Origin: Prevotella sp.
GTDB taxonomy: Bacteria > Bacteroidota > Bacteroidia > Bacteroidales > Bacteroidaceae
DNA length: 64,000 bases
Direction of reading: 5' to 3'
Assembly: GCA_017460515.1 (NCBI GenBank)
Contig: JAFUAY010000038.1
Coordinates: 1 to 64,000 of the forward strand
Below the pieces are notes generated by a model, which was not told the DNA's origin, made no database searches, and worked only from the letters and a program-made list of their open reading frames with translations. The first letter of the stretch is position 1. Every line of letters begins with the position of its first letter. Both the position numbers and the translations under genes were made by a program. Positions 1-8,618 of this stretch are shown here, piece by piece.

Positions 1-1
1 C

Positions 2-190
2 TCGCTGGGCGTGTGCTACGAGGGCGGACTGGATGCCCAGGGAAAGCCTGCCGACACCCGCACACCGCGACAGAAGCGCGCCATGCAGGAACTGCTGGAC
101 CGACTGAAAAAAGAACATCCCGATGCCGTAGTAGTGGGGCACCGGGATCTTCCAGGGGTCAAGAAAGACTGTCCGTGTTACAATGTATAG
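2..190 (+). CDS. N-acetylmuramoyl-L-alanine amidase, C-terminal end (partial)
   Basis: The last 62 codons of a gene that starts left of the window; reading frame 2 is open from the first base to the TAG at 188-190. The tail ends GHRDLPGVKKDCPCYNV, the zinc-ligand His region and Cys-Pro-Cys end typical of the short T7-lysozyme-like (Amidase_2) amidases that are abundant in Bacteroidetes, often in prophage or conjugative regions. These enzymes cut the bond between N-acetylmuramate and L-alanine in peptidoglycan. The stop overlaps the 3' end of the convergent S41 gene by 13 bp. The N-terminal catalytic part cannot be inspected. Confidence 0.75.
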   Translation, partial: SLGVCYEGGLDAQGKPADTRTPRQKRAMQELLDRLKKEHPDAVVVGHRDLPGVKKDCPCYNV

Positions 191-2031
191 AAATTGCTGA
201 TGACGGCGCTCATCTTGTCCAGGTCGTAGAAGTCATAAAGGGCGGGCTGTTCGTAGGTCTTTCCTTGGTAGACAGTGCTCGCCACAGGATCGGTACTGAT
301 CTCTACGTTCGGCACAATGCCGCCGTCGATGTTCTGCCATTGCTTGTCGGCCAGGCGTCCGCGGGCAGACGATATCTGATAGTTGAAGCCTTCGGCGGTG
401 CGATAGATACAGATGCCACAGCCGCCGCCACCGCTCTTCTGTCCGGCCACGAGAAGGCCGGCATCCTTGCAGAGCGCAGGCAGCATATTGCCGCAGGAGA
501 AAGAGAAATCGCTGGTGAGGATGCAGAAGTTCAGGTCGTAGTGGACGTCCTTGTCCTGCTCGTCGAACTTTCCGTCGAAGTTGCGGTCCACGTCATAGTT
601 CCACTGGATGCGCTGCCCCGTGAAGGTGTTGACGCAGCGTGCGAAGCTCTCGCCATACATCAGCGAGGTCATGGCCATCACGATATCGAGCGAGCCGCCC
701 ATGTTGAGCGTGAGGTCGACGATGAAATTCTTCACTTCAGGGTCATCGTCGGCCTTTTTCAGTGCATCCAGGAATTCGATCAAGGCATCGTTCTTGATAT
801 CTGCCAGGGAGATGGTGCCGTTGTAGTAGTTGCGCCATGCCTGGACGTTGGTGGGATGGAAAACGTCGAAATGGCAGATGGCGGTATTGCCTTTCTTGTG
901 GTATTTCTGCTGATCATTGTTGAAGCGTGATTCACGGCACTGCATCAGTAAAAAATAGCAAATGGACTTGGATATTCTTTTTTCGAAATATTCATCCAGA
1001 TAGCGCTGGTAGAGGTTGGGGTAGGTGGTGGCAGCCAGTGAGCCCTTCGCGTTGACTACCGACTTGCTCTCGTCCCACATCTTGGTGTGACCGCCGTCTT
1101 CGAGGATGAGCTGCATGAGCTCGAAGCCGGTGAGATACTCTTCCATCTTGGTTGACTGCAGCAGCTTCTTGATGATCTTGCCATCCTCAGAGGCATCGAG
1201 GGTCTTGTCGAGTCCGTCGCGCTTGATGCCTGCCTCGTAGGGCGAACGGCCGGGCATGCCATAGAAATGATCGACGGTGAAGCAGAGCTCGCTATAGCTA
1301 TAGGCAGCGAGGTCGGCCGTGCGAGTTTCCTGAGCCATGATCTTGTCTGCGGAGAAGTCGTCGTCGAAGGCGCCAATGCCGGTATTGCCGTCATCACAGT
1401 TGCTCACAGCCACTTTCTTGCCGTTGCAGGCCGCGTTGTGGTAGTGCAGGTCGGCAAAGATGTCGGCGAGGGTGGTGAAGGGGAAGTAGACGCCCTGTTC
1501 GTCGCCGCGCAGGTTGATGCCGTACTTGCTGAAGTTGAAGGTGACGGTCTCAGATCCGTCGGTGACCGTCTGATGGCTGAAGCGCACGTAGGGAGCACCG
1601 TCGAGATAGGCATTGTCCATGCCGGGCTGAACAGTTTCCATGAGGTTGGTGAACTTCAGGAAGTCGGCAATGGTGAAGGTCTCGTTGACGGTGTTGACCG
1701 TTGCGGTGCTGCCGGGGTTGGCCAGGTGGTAGGTGCCGTTGCCGGTCTTCGTCACGGTGGCGGTAGAACCGGGGAGCATCAGACTCTGGAAGTCGGCCAC
1801 TGAGATATAGGGCACTGAGGGCATGTCTTCATAGAAGCGGATGGCCACGGTGCCGGCACTCTGACCGTCGCGGCTGACGGGCAGCTGCTTGACGGTGTAG
1901 GGTTTCTGGTCGTCAAGGTTGACCTCTTCTTTCGCTGGAGGTGTCAGGTTGTTGTCGTCATCCTTGTCAGAGCATGACGTCAGCACGGTCATGGAGCACA
2001 GGGCTACCAGGGAAACATAGAGCTTTTTCAT
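178..2031 (-). CDS. S41 family peptidase, lipoprotein
   Basis: 617 aa. The N-terminus is a lipoprotein signal with the lipobox-like LTSC near residue 20, followed by an acidic Asp-rich linker, so it is probably anchored in the outer membrane. The C-terminal third has the tail-specific protease (S41, ClpP/crotonase-like) core: a beta strand with FIVDLTLNMGGS, then SFSCGN, where the Ser before Cys-Gly-Asn is the likely nucleophile, then the AGQKSGGGG loop. The middle (about residues 60-330) is a variable lid region. Substrate unknown. It stands alone on the minus strand, 20 bp after the mechanosensitive channel gene, and could share its transcript. Confidence 0.85.
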   Translation of the reverse strand: MKKLYVSLVALCSMTVLTSCSDKDDDNNLTPPAKEEVNLDDQKPYTVKQLPVSRDGQSAGTVAIRFYEDMPSVPYISVADFQSLMLPGSTATVTKTGNGTYHLANPGSTATVNTVNETFTIADFLKFTNLMETVQPGMDNAYLDGAPYVRFSHQTVTDGSETVTFNFSKYGINLRGDEQGVYFPFTTLADIFADLHYHNAACNGKKVAVSNCDDGNTGIGAFDDDFSADKIMAQETRTADLAAYSYSELCFTVDHFYGMPGRSPYEAGIKRDGLDKTLDASEDGKIIKKLLQSTKMEEYLTGFELMQLILEDGGHTKMWDESKSVVNAKGSLAATTYPNLYQRYLDEYFEKRISKSICYFLLMQCRESRFNNDQQKYHKKGNTAICHFDVFHPTNVQAWRNYYNGTISLADIKNDALIEFLDALKKADDDPEVKNFIVDLTLNMGGSLDIVMAMTSLMYGESFARCVNTFTGQRIQWNYDVDRNFDGKFDEQDKDVHYDLNFCILTSDFSFSCGNMLPALCKDAGLLVAGQKSGGGGCGICIYRTAEGFNYQISSARGRLADKQWQNIDGGIVPNVEISTDPVASTVYQGKTYEQPALYDFYDLDKMSAVISNFYTL

Positions 2032-2051
2032 TTTCTCTTTTTTGTTTAGGT

Positions 2052-4379
2052 CTATTTGATAATATGGATATCGCGCTGCGGGAACGGAATCTCGATGCCG
2101 TTCTGGTTGAGCGTTTCGTAGATGATGCTGAGCATCTCGCTCTTGACAGCCATGCGCTTGACGGCCTCGGCCCAGACAGAAATCTTGAAGTCAACGCTGG
2201 AGTCGTTCATCAGCGTGACAATAGCCTTGGCCTCCTTGGTGTGGTCGACAAACTCATTGTGCATATTGTTGATAGCCTCCTCGACCACCTGCTGCACCTG
2301 ACGCAGGTTCGTGCCGTAGGCCACGCCGAACTCTACCGTTGTGAGCACGTAGCCGTGGTTGCGCGTCAGGTTCTTGTAGTTCTTGTCGAAGAGCTGTGAG
2401 TTCTGGAAGGTGATGATCTCACCCATCATGGACTCCACGATGGTAGAGGTGTAGCTGATCTGCTGAACCTTGCCCATCGTACCGTCGACCTCGATCATGT
2501 CGCCCACCTTCAGTCGGCCCGCCATAAGCGAGGCTCCGTAGAAGATGTTCTCAATGATATTCTTCGAGGCAAAACCGATACCAGTGGACAGACCGCCGGA
2601 GATGGCAAGCAGCCAGGCCAGTGAGATATGCAGGATGCCGAGCGACAGCAGGAGCCAGATGCCCCATACGAGTACCTGGACGATATTGCGGCTCATCTGC
2701 AGGCGCGAGGTGGCCGTAGAGGGGTCCTGATGTTCGAAATGCAGCTGCATGAAGCCCAGCAGGGTAGAGGCGATATAGCGGAACACGAACCACAGGCAGA
2801 TGACGGTGGAGAGCTTCAGGATAGAGAGCTGGAGGTTCTCCATGTCGACGAAATAGCGACTGAACAGCTGCCAGCAGAGGTCGCTGAGGTTGAACACGTC
2901 GGCCGCCCAGTAGATGCTGATCATCAGTGAGAACACGCTCATCACCGGCATGAGCACGTCGAAGGCAAAGATGTAGTGCCACTTCTGCGTGATAGGCTTA
3001 TTGGCCATGTCGTGACGCTCACCGTAGATGCCCATCCAGAGTGAGATGCAGGTGATGGTGAGGATGCAGGTGAGCTGCATGATCCACCAGATGAGTACCT
3101 GTACGGCCAGCAGCGTGTAGCCCAACCAGGAGCATACCAGTGAGACGATGAACACCAGGAGCGAGATATAGGTATAGAACATGTCCTGACGGGGCACGTC
3201 CTGATTGTAGCGCCTGATGGCTATCCACTGCCAGCAGGTGGCAACCAGCAGGACGGCCGGGAAGATCAGGTTGACCAGCTCGTTGGGGATGAGGATGATG
3301 CGGAAGGCGATGACCAGGAAGCCTACGAATACCAGCGGGGCATAGATGCGGAAGGCATTCGATATCTGGGCACCGCTGACGCGCAGCAGCAGTGAGATCA
3401 AGATGACACCCAACAGCCATGTATACTCAATGAGCAGGTCGGACGCCATGATGAAGAAATTCTGTTCGCCAATGTTCCGGAAGACGGCCAGGATGATGGC
3501 GAAGGTGATGGTGGTGGTGGCCATGATGATGCTGGTGCGCTTCTGCATGAACTGGGCAGTGCGGAAACGATGCGGAATGAGGAAGCGGAACGTCAGCAGG
3601 TTGAGCGCCGTGGCCACAATAATATAAAAGAAGATGACGGCAAACAGACCGAAGATGATGCGGCTGTCCCACTGTGAGGAGGGGGTGGGGCGATACTTGT
3701 CGCGGAAGATCTGCAGCATCTCGCTGAACTTGTCGGGGAAATGGCGTAGCACCATGAGATAGTTGCTGCTGCCGTTCATGAAGATGCCGCGCTGAATCTC
3801 ATTATAGCGCTGCTGGGCATAGTCGTTCATGTTCTTCAGCCGCTGCTCGCTCATCTCATAGTAGCGGATATAGTCTTCCGTCTGTGCACGGTTGTCCTCA
3901 AGCGAATGGCGGATATTGACGGCCAGCGTGATACATACGCTGCGGTCAATCTTGGCCTGCTCGCCCATCAGGTGGGCAGGCATCATGCGCAGACTGTTGA
4001 TCAGACTGTCATACTTGGCAATCTCAGCGGCATGGCTCTCCAGGAACTCCTTGAAAGGCAGCTGCTGGCGCTGGAATTTCAGGTACTGTTCGGTAGCCTC
4101 ATGACAGGCGTAGGTCATGTCGAACACGTAGTCGCTGTTCTGTGAATAGAGCATCAGCGAGTTCTGATTGGAACGGCGCATCGTCTCCATCAGTTCGTTG
4201 CGTACGGCTATGTTCTGCCGACGACGTTCAACGGTCTGGTCAACCATCTCGTTGTAACGTTCTACCAGTTCCATTCTCAGTACATGGAGGGTCTGGTCAA
4301 GATTGCGTTCCTTCAGCACCGCATGCGTGCTCGGACAGAGCGTCAGGAGGGTGATGAGGAGTAGGAGTAGTCTTTTCAT
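2052..4379 (-). CDS. Mechanosensitive ion channel, MscS family (large)
   Basis: 775 aa. A cleavable signal peptide (residues 1-20, ending THA) leads into a long periplasmic alpha-helical region (about 21-230) rich in Arg, Gln and Glu, then a block of eight or more hydrophobic segments (about 245-600). The MscS core begins near residue 590 with the pore helix GGLSTGIGFASKN, followed by the beta domain (KVGDMIEVDGTMGKVQQI) and the C-terminal alpha/beta domain. Size and layout resemble the large MscK/YbdG-like paralogues rather than the small MscS of E. coli. Such channels open on membrane tension and release osmolytes. No regulator is adjacent. Confidence 0.88.
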   Translation of the reverse strand: MKRLLLLLITLLTLCPSTHAVLKERNLDQTLHVLRMELVERYNEMVDQTVERRRQNIAVRNELMETMRRSNQNSLMLYSQNSDYVFDMTYACHEATEQYLKFQRQQLPFKEFLESHAAEIAKYDSLINSLRMMPAHLMGEQAKIDRSVCITLAVNIRHSLEDNRAQTEDYIRYYEMSEQRLKNMNDYAQQRYNEIQRGIFMNGSSNYLMVLRHFPDKFSEMLQIFRDKYRPTPSSQWDSRIIFGLFAVIFFYIIVATALNLLTFRFLIPHRFRTAQFMQKRTSIIMATTTITFAIILAVFRNIGEQNFFIMASDLLIEYTWLLGVILISLLLRVSGAQISNAFRIYAPLVFVGFLVIAFRIILIPNELVNLIFPAVLLVATCWQWIAIRRYNQDVPRQDMFYTYISLLVFIVSLVCSWLGYTLLAVQVLIWWIMQLTCILTITCISLWMGIYGERHDMANKPITQKWHYIFAFDVLMPVMSVFSLMISIYWAADVFNLSDLCWQLFSRYFVDMENLQLSILKLSTVICLWFVFRYIASTLLGFMQLHFEHQDPSTATSRLQMSRNIVQVLVWGIWLLLSLGILHISLAWLLAISGGLSTGIGFASKNIIENIFYGASLMAGRLKVGDMIEVDGTMGKVQQISYTSTIVESMMGEIITFQNSQLFDKNYKNLTRNHGYVLTTVEFGVAYGTNLRQVQQVVEEAINNMHNEFVDHTKEAKAIVTLMNDSSVDFKISVWAEAVKRMAVKSEMLSIIYETLNQNGIEIPFPQRDIHIIK

Positions 4380-4440
4380 ATAAATATTGGGATAATTATC
4401 GAGGTACGAGGTGCGGTGTACGGGGTACGAAGATAGTTTA

Positions 4441-4470
4441 AAGCGGTATTTCCGGTTGGAAATACCGCTT
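4441..4470 (-). terminator. Strong hairpin after the GGGtGRT gene
   Basis: A perfect 13-bp inverted repeat (arms 4441-4453 and 4458-4470, loop 4454-4457) lies 21 bp beyond the stop of the minus-strand gene at 4492. The T-rich side is on the plus strand, so it is a weaker classical terminator for the minus strand, but its position fits an end-of-operon hairpin. Confidence 0.6.
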
Positions 4471-4491
4471 TTGATTTATTAAGCAAGAATT

Positions 4492-5505
4492 TTACTTCTT
4501 GTTCAGTGCCAGGTCAATCTCTACTGCGATTGAAACGGTAGCGCCCACCATGGGGTTGTTGCCAATGCCCAGGAAGCCCATCATCTCAACGTGAGCAGGA
4601 ACAGAAGAAGAACCTGCAAACTGAGCGTCAGAGTGCATACGGCCCAGGGTATCGGTCATACCGTAGGAAGCAGGACCTGCAGCCATGTTATCGGGGTGCA
4701 GCGTGCGACCGGTACCACCACCTGAAGCTACTGAGAAGTAAGGCTTGCCAGCGAGCACGCGCTCCTTCTTATAGGTACCAGCCACGGGGTGCTGGAAGCG
4801 GGTGGGGTTGGTAGAGTTACCAGTGATAGATACGTCAACGTTCTCCTTCCACAGGATGGCAACACCCTCACGAACGTCGTCGGCACCGTAGCACTTCACC
4901 TTGGCGCGGGGACCGTCAGAGTAGGGCACTTCCTTCACTACCTTTACCTCACCGGTGTAGTAGTCGAACTGAGTCTGTACGTATGTGAAACCGTTGATAC
5001 GGCTGATGATCATAGCAGCGTCCTTGCCCAGACCGTTCAGGATAACGCGGAGAGGCTTCTGGCGAACCTTGTTAGCCTTCTCAGCAATCTTGATGGCACC
5101 CTCGGCAGCAGCGAAGCTCTCGTGACCAGCCAGGAATGCGAAGCACTCGGTCTCCTCGCGGAGCAGACGAGCTGCCAGGTTACCGTGACCCAGACCAACC
5201 TTACGGTCGTCGGCTACTGAACCAGGGATACAGAAGCTCTGCAGACCGATACCGATAGCCTCAGCAGCCTCAGCAGCGTTCTTTACGCCCTTCTTGATAG
5301 CGATGGCAGCACCGCAAACATATGCCCATTTAGCGTTCTCGAAGCAGATACGCTGGGTCTCTTCACACATCTGGTAGGGATCAACGCCAGCCTTCTCGCA
5401 AATCTCGTTAGCCTCTTCAATGCTATTGATGCCGTTCTCCTTCAGAGCAGCCAGCACCTGATTGATGCGACGCTCGTAGCTCTCGAATGATACTTTTCTA
5501 ATCAT
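4492..5505 (-). CDS. GGGtGRT family protein
   Basis: 337 aa. Contains the family-defining motif SVASGGGTGRTLHPDNM near residue 258. This family has no established biochemical role; it is nearly always found beside the NifU-like scaffold gene, as here (14 bp apart, same strand). Conserved Cys residues occur in the N-terminal part (EICEKAG, QMCEET, RICFEN, YVCGAA, SFCIPG), compatible with metal or Fe-S binding, but that is inference. No signal peptide or membrane segment, so cytosolic. Annotated from gene-family recognition; function unknown. Confidence 0.85.
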   Translation of the reverse strand: MIRKVSFESYERRINQVLAALKENGINSIEEANEICEKAGVDPYQMCEETQRICFENAKWAYVCGAAIAIKKGVKNAAEAAEAIGIGLQSFCIPGSVADDRKVGLGHGNLAARLLREETECFAFLAGHESFAAAEGAIKIAEKANKVRQKPLRVILNGLGKDAAMIISRINGFTYVQTQFDYYTGEVKVVKEVPYSDGPRAKVKCYGADDVREGVAILWKENVDVSITGNSTNPTRFQHPVAGTYKKERVLAGKPYFSVASGGGTGRTLHPDNMAAGPASYGMTDTLGRMHSDAQFAGSSSVPAHVEMMGFLGIGNNPMVGATVSIAVEIDLALNKK

Positions 5506-5519
5506 AATTTCTGTCCTCC

Positions 5520-6221
5520 TTACTCTTTACGTGGATCAATAGCCTTAACAATTCCCTGCTCAGCAGTGGTACGGCCGTAAGAACCTGTGAACTTCTTCAC
5601 AGCCTCGTTAGCGTCCATGCCGTCTTTGATAGCTTCCATCATCTTGCCCAGGTGAACGTACTCGTAGCCGCAAACCTGATTGTCCTTGTCGAGGAACTGG
5701 CGGGTGATGTAACCCTCGGTCAGCTCCAGGTAACGGGTACCCTTGGCAACGGTGCCATAGAGTGTACCGGTCTGTGAGCGCAGACCCTTACCCAGGTCTT
5801 CCAGGCCAGCACCGATGACGAGACCGCCCTCAGAGAAAGCACTCTGGGTACGTCCGTAAACGATCTGGAGGAACAGCTCACGCATAGCGGTGTTGATAGC
5901 GTCGCAAACGAGGTCGGTGTTCAGCGCCTCGAGGATGGTCTTGCCAGGCAGAATCTCAGAAGCCATAGCAGCTGAGTGGGTCATACCTGTGCAACCGATG
6001 GTCTCAACGAGTGCCTCCTGGATAACGCCGTCCTTCACGTTCAGGCTCAGCTTGCAAGCACCCTGCTGAGGAGCGCACCAGCCAATACCGTGGGTGTAAC
6101 CCGAAATGTCCTTGATCTCTTTGGCCTGAATCCACTTGCCCTCTTCGGGGATGGGAGCAGGACCGTGGTTGGGGCCTTTGGCCACAACGCACATGTTTTC
6201 AACTTCCTTTGAATAAATCAT
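5520..6221 (-). CDS. NifU-like iron-sulfur cluster assembly scaffold protein
   Basis: 233 aa from the ATG at 6221; a frame upstream of this (to 6269) is open but lies in the promoter-like AT-rich leader and adds a sequence unlike the family. The NifU/IscU-like fold is visible as KLSLNVKDGVIQEALVET, then IGCTGM and VCDAIN, giving the spaced Cys residues of a scaffold site, with another Cys in GWCAPQQGAC. It probably carries an Fe-S cluster for its operon partner, the GGGtGRT protein. This two-gene pairing is common in anaerobes. No cysteine desulfurase is in the window, so the sulfur source must be elsewhere. Confidence 0.82.
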   Translation of the reverse strand: MIYSKEVENMCVVAKGPNHGPAPIPEEGKWIQAKEIKDISGYTHGIGWCAPQQGACKLSLNVKDGVIQEALVETIGCTGMTHSAAMASEILPGKTILEALNTDLVCDAINTAMRELFLQIVYGRTQSAFSEGGLVIGAGLEDLGKGLRSQTGTLYGTVAKGTRYLELTEGYITRQFLDKDNQVCGYEYVHLGKMMEAIKDGMDANEAVKKFTGSYGRTTAEQGIVKAIDPRKE

Positions 6222-6281
6222 AGTTAGATGTGATAAATAAATACAGTGATAATCACGAATTTTCGGCAAAATTACAAAAAT

Positions 6282-6324
6282 AATCCCGAAAAGTACCTAA
6301 TATTAGGTAGTCTTTTTCGGGATT
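6282..6324 (-). terminator. dnaB terminator
   Basis: Long, nearly complete inverted repeat (arms 6282-6300 and 6303-6324, one small bulge), starting 57 bp beyond the dnaB stop. On the minus strand it is followed by a T-rich run, so it reads as an intrinsic terminator. A TAATTTTG -7 element for the NifU-like gene follows at 6267-6274. Confidence 0.7.
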
Positions 6325-6380
6325 TATAGAAATTTAGCGATTGGGGAATGCTAATGATTCCATTTTGCTTACTCGACATG

Positions 6381-7937
6381 TCAGAATGGCGTGTCACCGG
6401 CGGGTGCTGGAGGCAACGGCATATCGGAGCTGAAGCCCTGGAAACTGTCGGGGGGCAGATTGCCGCCGTCGCCGTTGATCTTAGAGCCGAGAATCTCGCC
6501 GCCAACGTCTTGTACGGGACGGTTGGAGAGCATGCCGTCTTGCTGGTTCTCGAAACGGGTGAACTCGCCGCGGAAGGTGAGCAGTACGTCGCCTGTAGCG
6601 CCCTTACGGTGCTTGGCAATGATGATCTGGGCCATGCCGTGCAGGTCGCGCCCGTTGTCGTCGAGGAAGATATGGTAGTACTCAGGACGGTGAACGAACA
6701 GCACCATATCGGCATCCTGCTCGATAGCACCCGATTCGCGCAGGTCGCTCAACTGGGGGCGCTTGCCTTCAAGTCCCTCACGACTCTCCACGCCACGGTT
6801 CAGCTGTGACAGGGCAATGATGGGGATGTCGAGCTCCTTGGCCAGGCCTTTCAGTGAGCGGGAGATGGTTGACACCTCTTCCTGACGCGAGGAGAACCGC
6901 ATGCCGTTGGCGTTCATCAGCTGCAGATAGTCGATCATGATAATCTTCACGCCATGCTCGCGAACCAGTCGGCGGGCCTTGGTGCGCAGTTCGAAGACGG
7001 AGAGGCCCGGCGTATCGTCGACATAGAGCGGGGCACCCAGCAAGGTGTTGACGCGCTTGTCCAGTCGGTCCCACTCGTCAGGCTGTAGCTGACCGTTCAA
7101 TATTTTCTTACCCGAAACTTCACAAGCATTTGATATCAAACGATTTACAAGCTGCACGTTCGACATTTCCAACGAGAAGAAAGCGATGGGCACGTGATGG
7201 TCGGCTGCAATATTTTTTGCCATCGAGAGGGCAAAGGCCGTCTTACCCATGGCAGGGCGTCCGGCAATGATCACGAGGTCGCTGGGCTGCCATCCGCTGG
7301 TCTTGTCGTCCAGGTCATAATAGCCGCTGGGAATACCCGTGAGACCACCCTGGTTGGCTGATGCCTTGCTGATGATTTTCAGCGCCTGGTCGACCACCGG
7401 GTCAATCTGGGTGTAGTCCTTCTTCATGTTCTTCTGCGAGAGTTCGAAGAGCGAACCTTCGGCCTCCTGCATCAGTTCGTCGACGTCGATAGTCTCGTCG
7501 AAAGCCTTTGTCTCAATGACGCTGGCAAAGGATATCAGCTGGCGTGCCAGGAATTTCTGGGCCACGATGCGGGCGTGGTACTCCACATGAGCACTTGATG
7601 CCACTTTCGAGGAGATCTCGGCTATATAGCCAGGACCGCCCACCTCTTCCAGCTTGCCTTCCTTAGCCAGTTGCTGGGTGACGGTGAGCACGTCGACGGG
7701 GCTCTCCTCCATGCTGAGGGAGCGGATGGCGGCATAGACCATCTGGTTGCGCGGTTCGTAGAAGCTCTCAGGAAAGAGCAGTTCACACACGATGGCATAG
7801 GCGTCTTTATCGATGAGCAGGGCGCCCAGGACGGCTTTCTCTATCTCGATGGCCTGCGGCTGCAGATGTCCGTAGGTGTTGTCGACAGGCTGTGGCTGGC
7901 TGCTGCGACGTTTCGGAGTGTTATTAGTGGTTGGCAT
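6381..7937 (-). CDS. dnaB: Replicative DNA helicase DnaB
   Basis: 518 aa from ATG 7937; the frame is open a further 12 codons but the TACCTTTG promoter lies there, so the shorter start is preferred. DnaB N-terminal helical domain about residues 20-125 (EKAVLGALLIDKDAY), linker, then the RecA-like ATPase with Walker A GRPAMGKTAFALSMA, FFSLEMS, Walker B IIMIDYLQLM and the DLRESGAIEQDADM motif. The hexameric helicase unwinds the fork 5' to 3' and recruits primase. Single-gene transcription unit with its own promoter and terminator. The C-terminal tail after about residue 470 is low-complexity and Gly/Pro rich. Confidence 0.97.
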   Translation of the reverse strand: MPTTNNTPKRRSSQPQPVDNTYGHLQPQAIEIEKAVLGALLIDKDAYAIVCELLFPESFYEPRNQMVYAAIRSLSMEESPVDVLTVTQQLAKEGKLEEVGGPGYIAEISSKVASSAHVEYHARIVAQKFLARQLISFASVIETKAFDETIDVDELMQEAEGSLFELSQKNMKKDYTQIDPVVDQALKIISKASANQGGLTGIPSGYYDLDDKTSGWQPSDLVIIAGRPAMGKTAFALSMAKNIAADHHVPIAFFSLEMSNVQLVNRLISNACEVSGKKILNGQLQPDEWDRLDKRVNTLLGAPLYVDDTPGLSVFELRTKARRLVREHGVKIIMIDYLQLMNANGMRFSSRQEEVSTISRSLKGLAKELDIPIIALSQLNRGVESREGLEGKRPQLSDLRESGAIEQDADMVLFVHRPEYYHIFLDDNGRDLHGMAQIIIAKHRKGATGDVLLTFRGEFTRFENQQDGMLSNRPVQDVGGEILGSKINGDGGNLPPDSFQGFSSDMPLPPAPAGDTPF

Positions 7938-7960
7938 GATTACAATTGTTTTTGGGCTTG

Positions 7961-7991
7961 CAAAGGTAATCAAAACATTTCAGATTTCAAA
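7961..7991 (-). promoter_or_regulatory. dnaB promoter (Bacteroidetes type)
   Basis: On the minus strand: TTTG (7988-7991), 19-bp spacer, TACCTTTG (7961-7968), ending 23 bp before the dnaB ATG. It matches the -33/-7 consensus of the Bacteroidetes primary sigma factor. Confidence 0.8.
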
Positions 7992-8007
7992 ATAAAAAAA
8001 TCGTAAT

Positions 8008-8607
8008 TTATTTTAACCGACCAACGATTCTGACGGAAGGCCGACGGGAGAGTTCGCCGGGATTAGTGCCAGGCTTGCCTTCGGGCACCGCCATCTGATG
8101 ACGGGCATAAAACTGTATCCAGTAGTCGGTGATGCGGCCGGAGGCATCATGGAATGACATGGGGATGGTGGAGAACAGGGGCTTTCCCTGATGGTCAAGA
8201 TAGGACAGCTGCACCAGTTCAGAGCAGTAGATGTCGTCATTGTCGGGCAGATAGAGCCAGTCGTACGACCGTCCGAGATAGCTCCTGGCCTGGGTAATCG
8301 AACGCTGGGCATCGACTCGTCTGACGCGACCAATCAACTGATAGCCCGAACGACGGACGATACTGTCTAAGGACGTGATGACCACGCCGCGGCCAACGGC
8401 TTCGAGTACGCTGTCGGCACCGAGGTAGATGGCCACGTGGTCGATCATGCCGGGGGTCACATCGGTAATGGCATTGCCGTCGGGGGTGACATGGAAGAGC
8501 AGGTCGGCAGGACGCAGGTCGGTGACAGACAACTGTGCCTGCTGCGTCTGGCAACTGATGGTTGCCAGACACAACAGGGCGCAAATAAGGATATGGGTCA
8601 GTTTCAT
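8008..8607 (-). CDS. Permuted NlpC/P60 (YiiX/YebB-like) cysteine hydrolase, lipoprotein
   Basis: 199 aa. Lipoprotein signal with Cys near residue 19 (LATISC). The catalytic order is His first (MIDHVAIYLG), Cys second (DIYCSELVQL), the circularly permuted papain-like arrangement of the YiiX/YebB group, rather than the Cys-then-His order of ordinary NlpC/P60 peptidases. Family members are thought to act on peptidoglycan peptides or lipids; the substrate here is unknown. The start lies 11 bp from the end of the upstream minus-strand beta-helix gene, so the two may be co-transcribed. Confidence 0.8.
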   Translation of the reverse strand: MKLTHILICALLCLATISCQTQQAQLSVTDLRPADLLFHVTPDGNAITDVTPGMIDHVAIYLGADSVLEAVGRGVVITSLDSIVRRSGYQLIGRVRRVDAQRSITQARSYLGRSYDWLYLPDNDDIYCSELVQLSYLDHQGKPLFSTIPMSFHDASGRITDYWIQFYARHQMAVPEGKPGTNPGELSRRPSVRIVGRLK

Positions 8608-8618
8608 GAAGGAATGAA

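Noticed and set aside
13..930. Long open frame on the plus strand opposite the S41 peptidase
   Set aside because: It mirrors the codons of the minus-strand S41 gene, has no motif, and crosses the end of the amidase gene in another frame. The same holds for the many long antisense frames over dnaB, NRPS, coaBC and pfp.
6272..6730. Independent 152-aa gene after dnaB
   Set aside because: Overlaps the dnaB 3' end and its terminator in another frame; Ser/Thr-rich low-quality translation without motifs.
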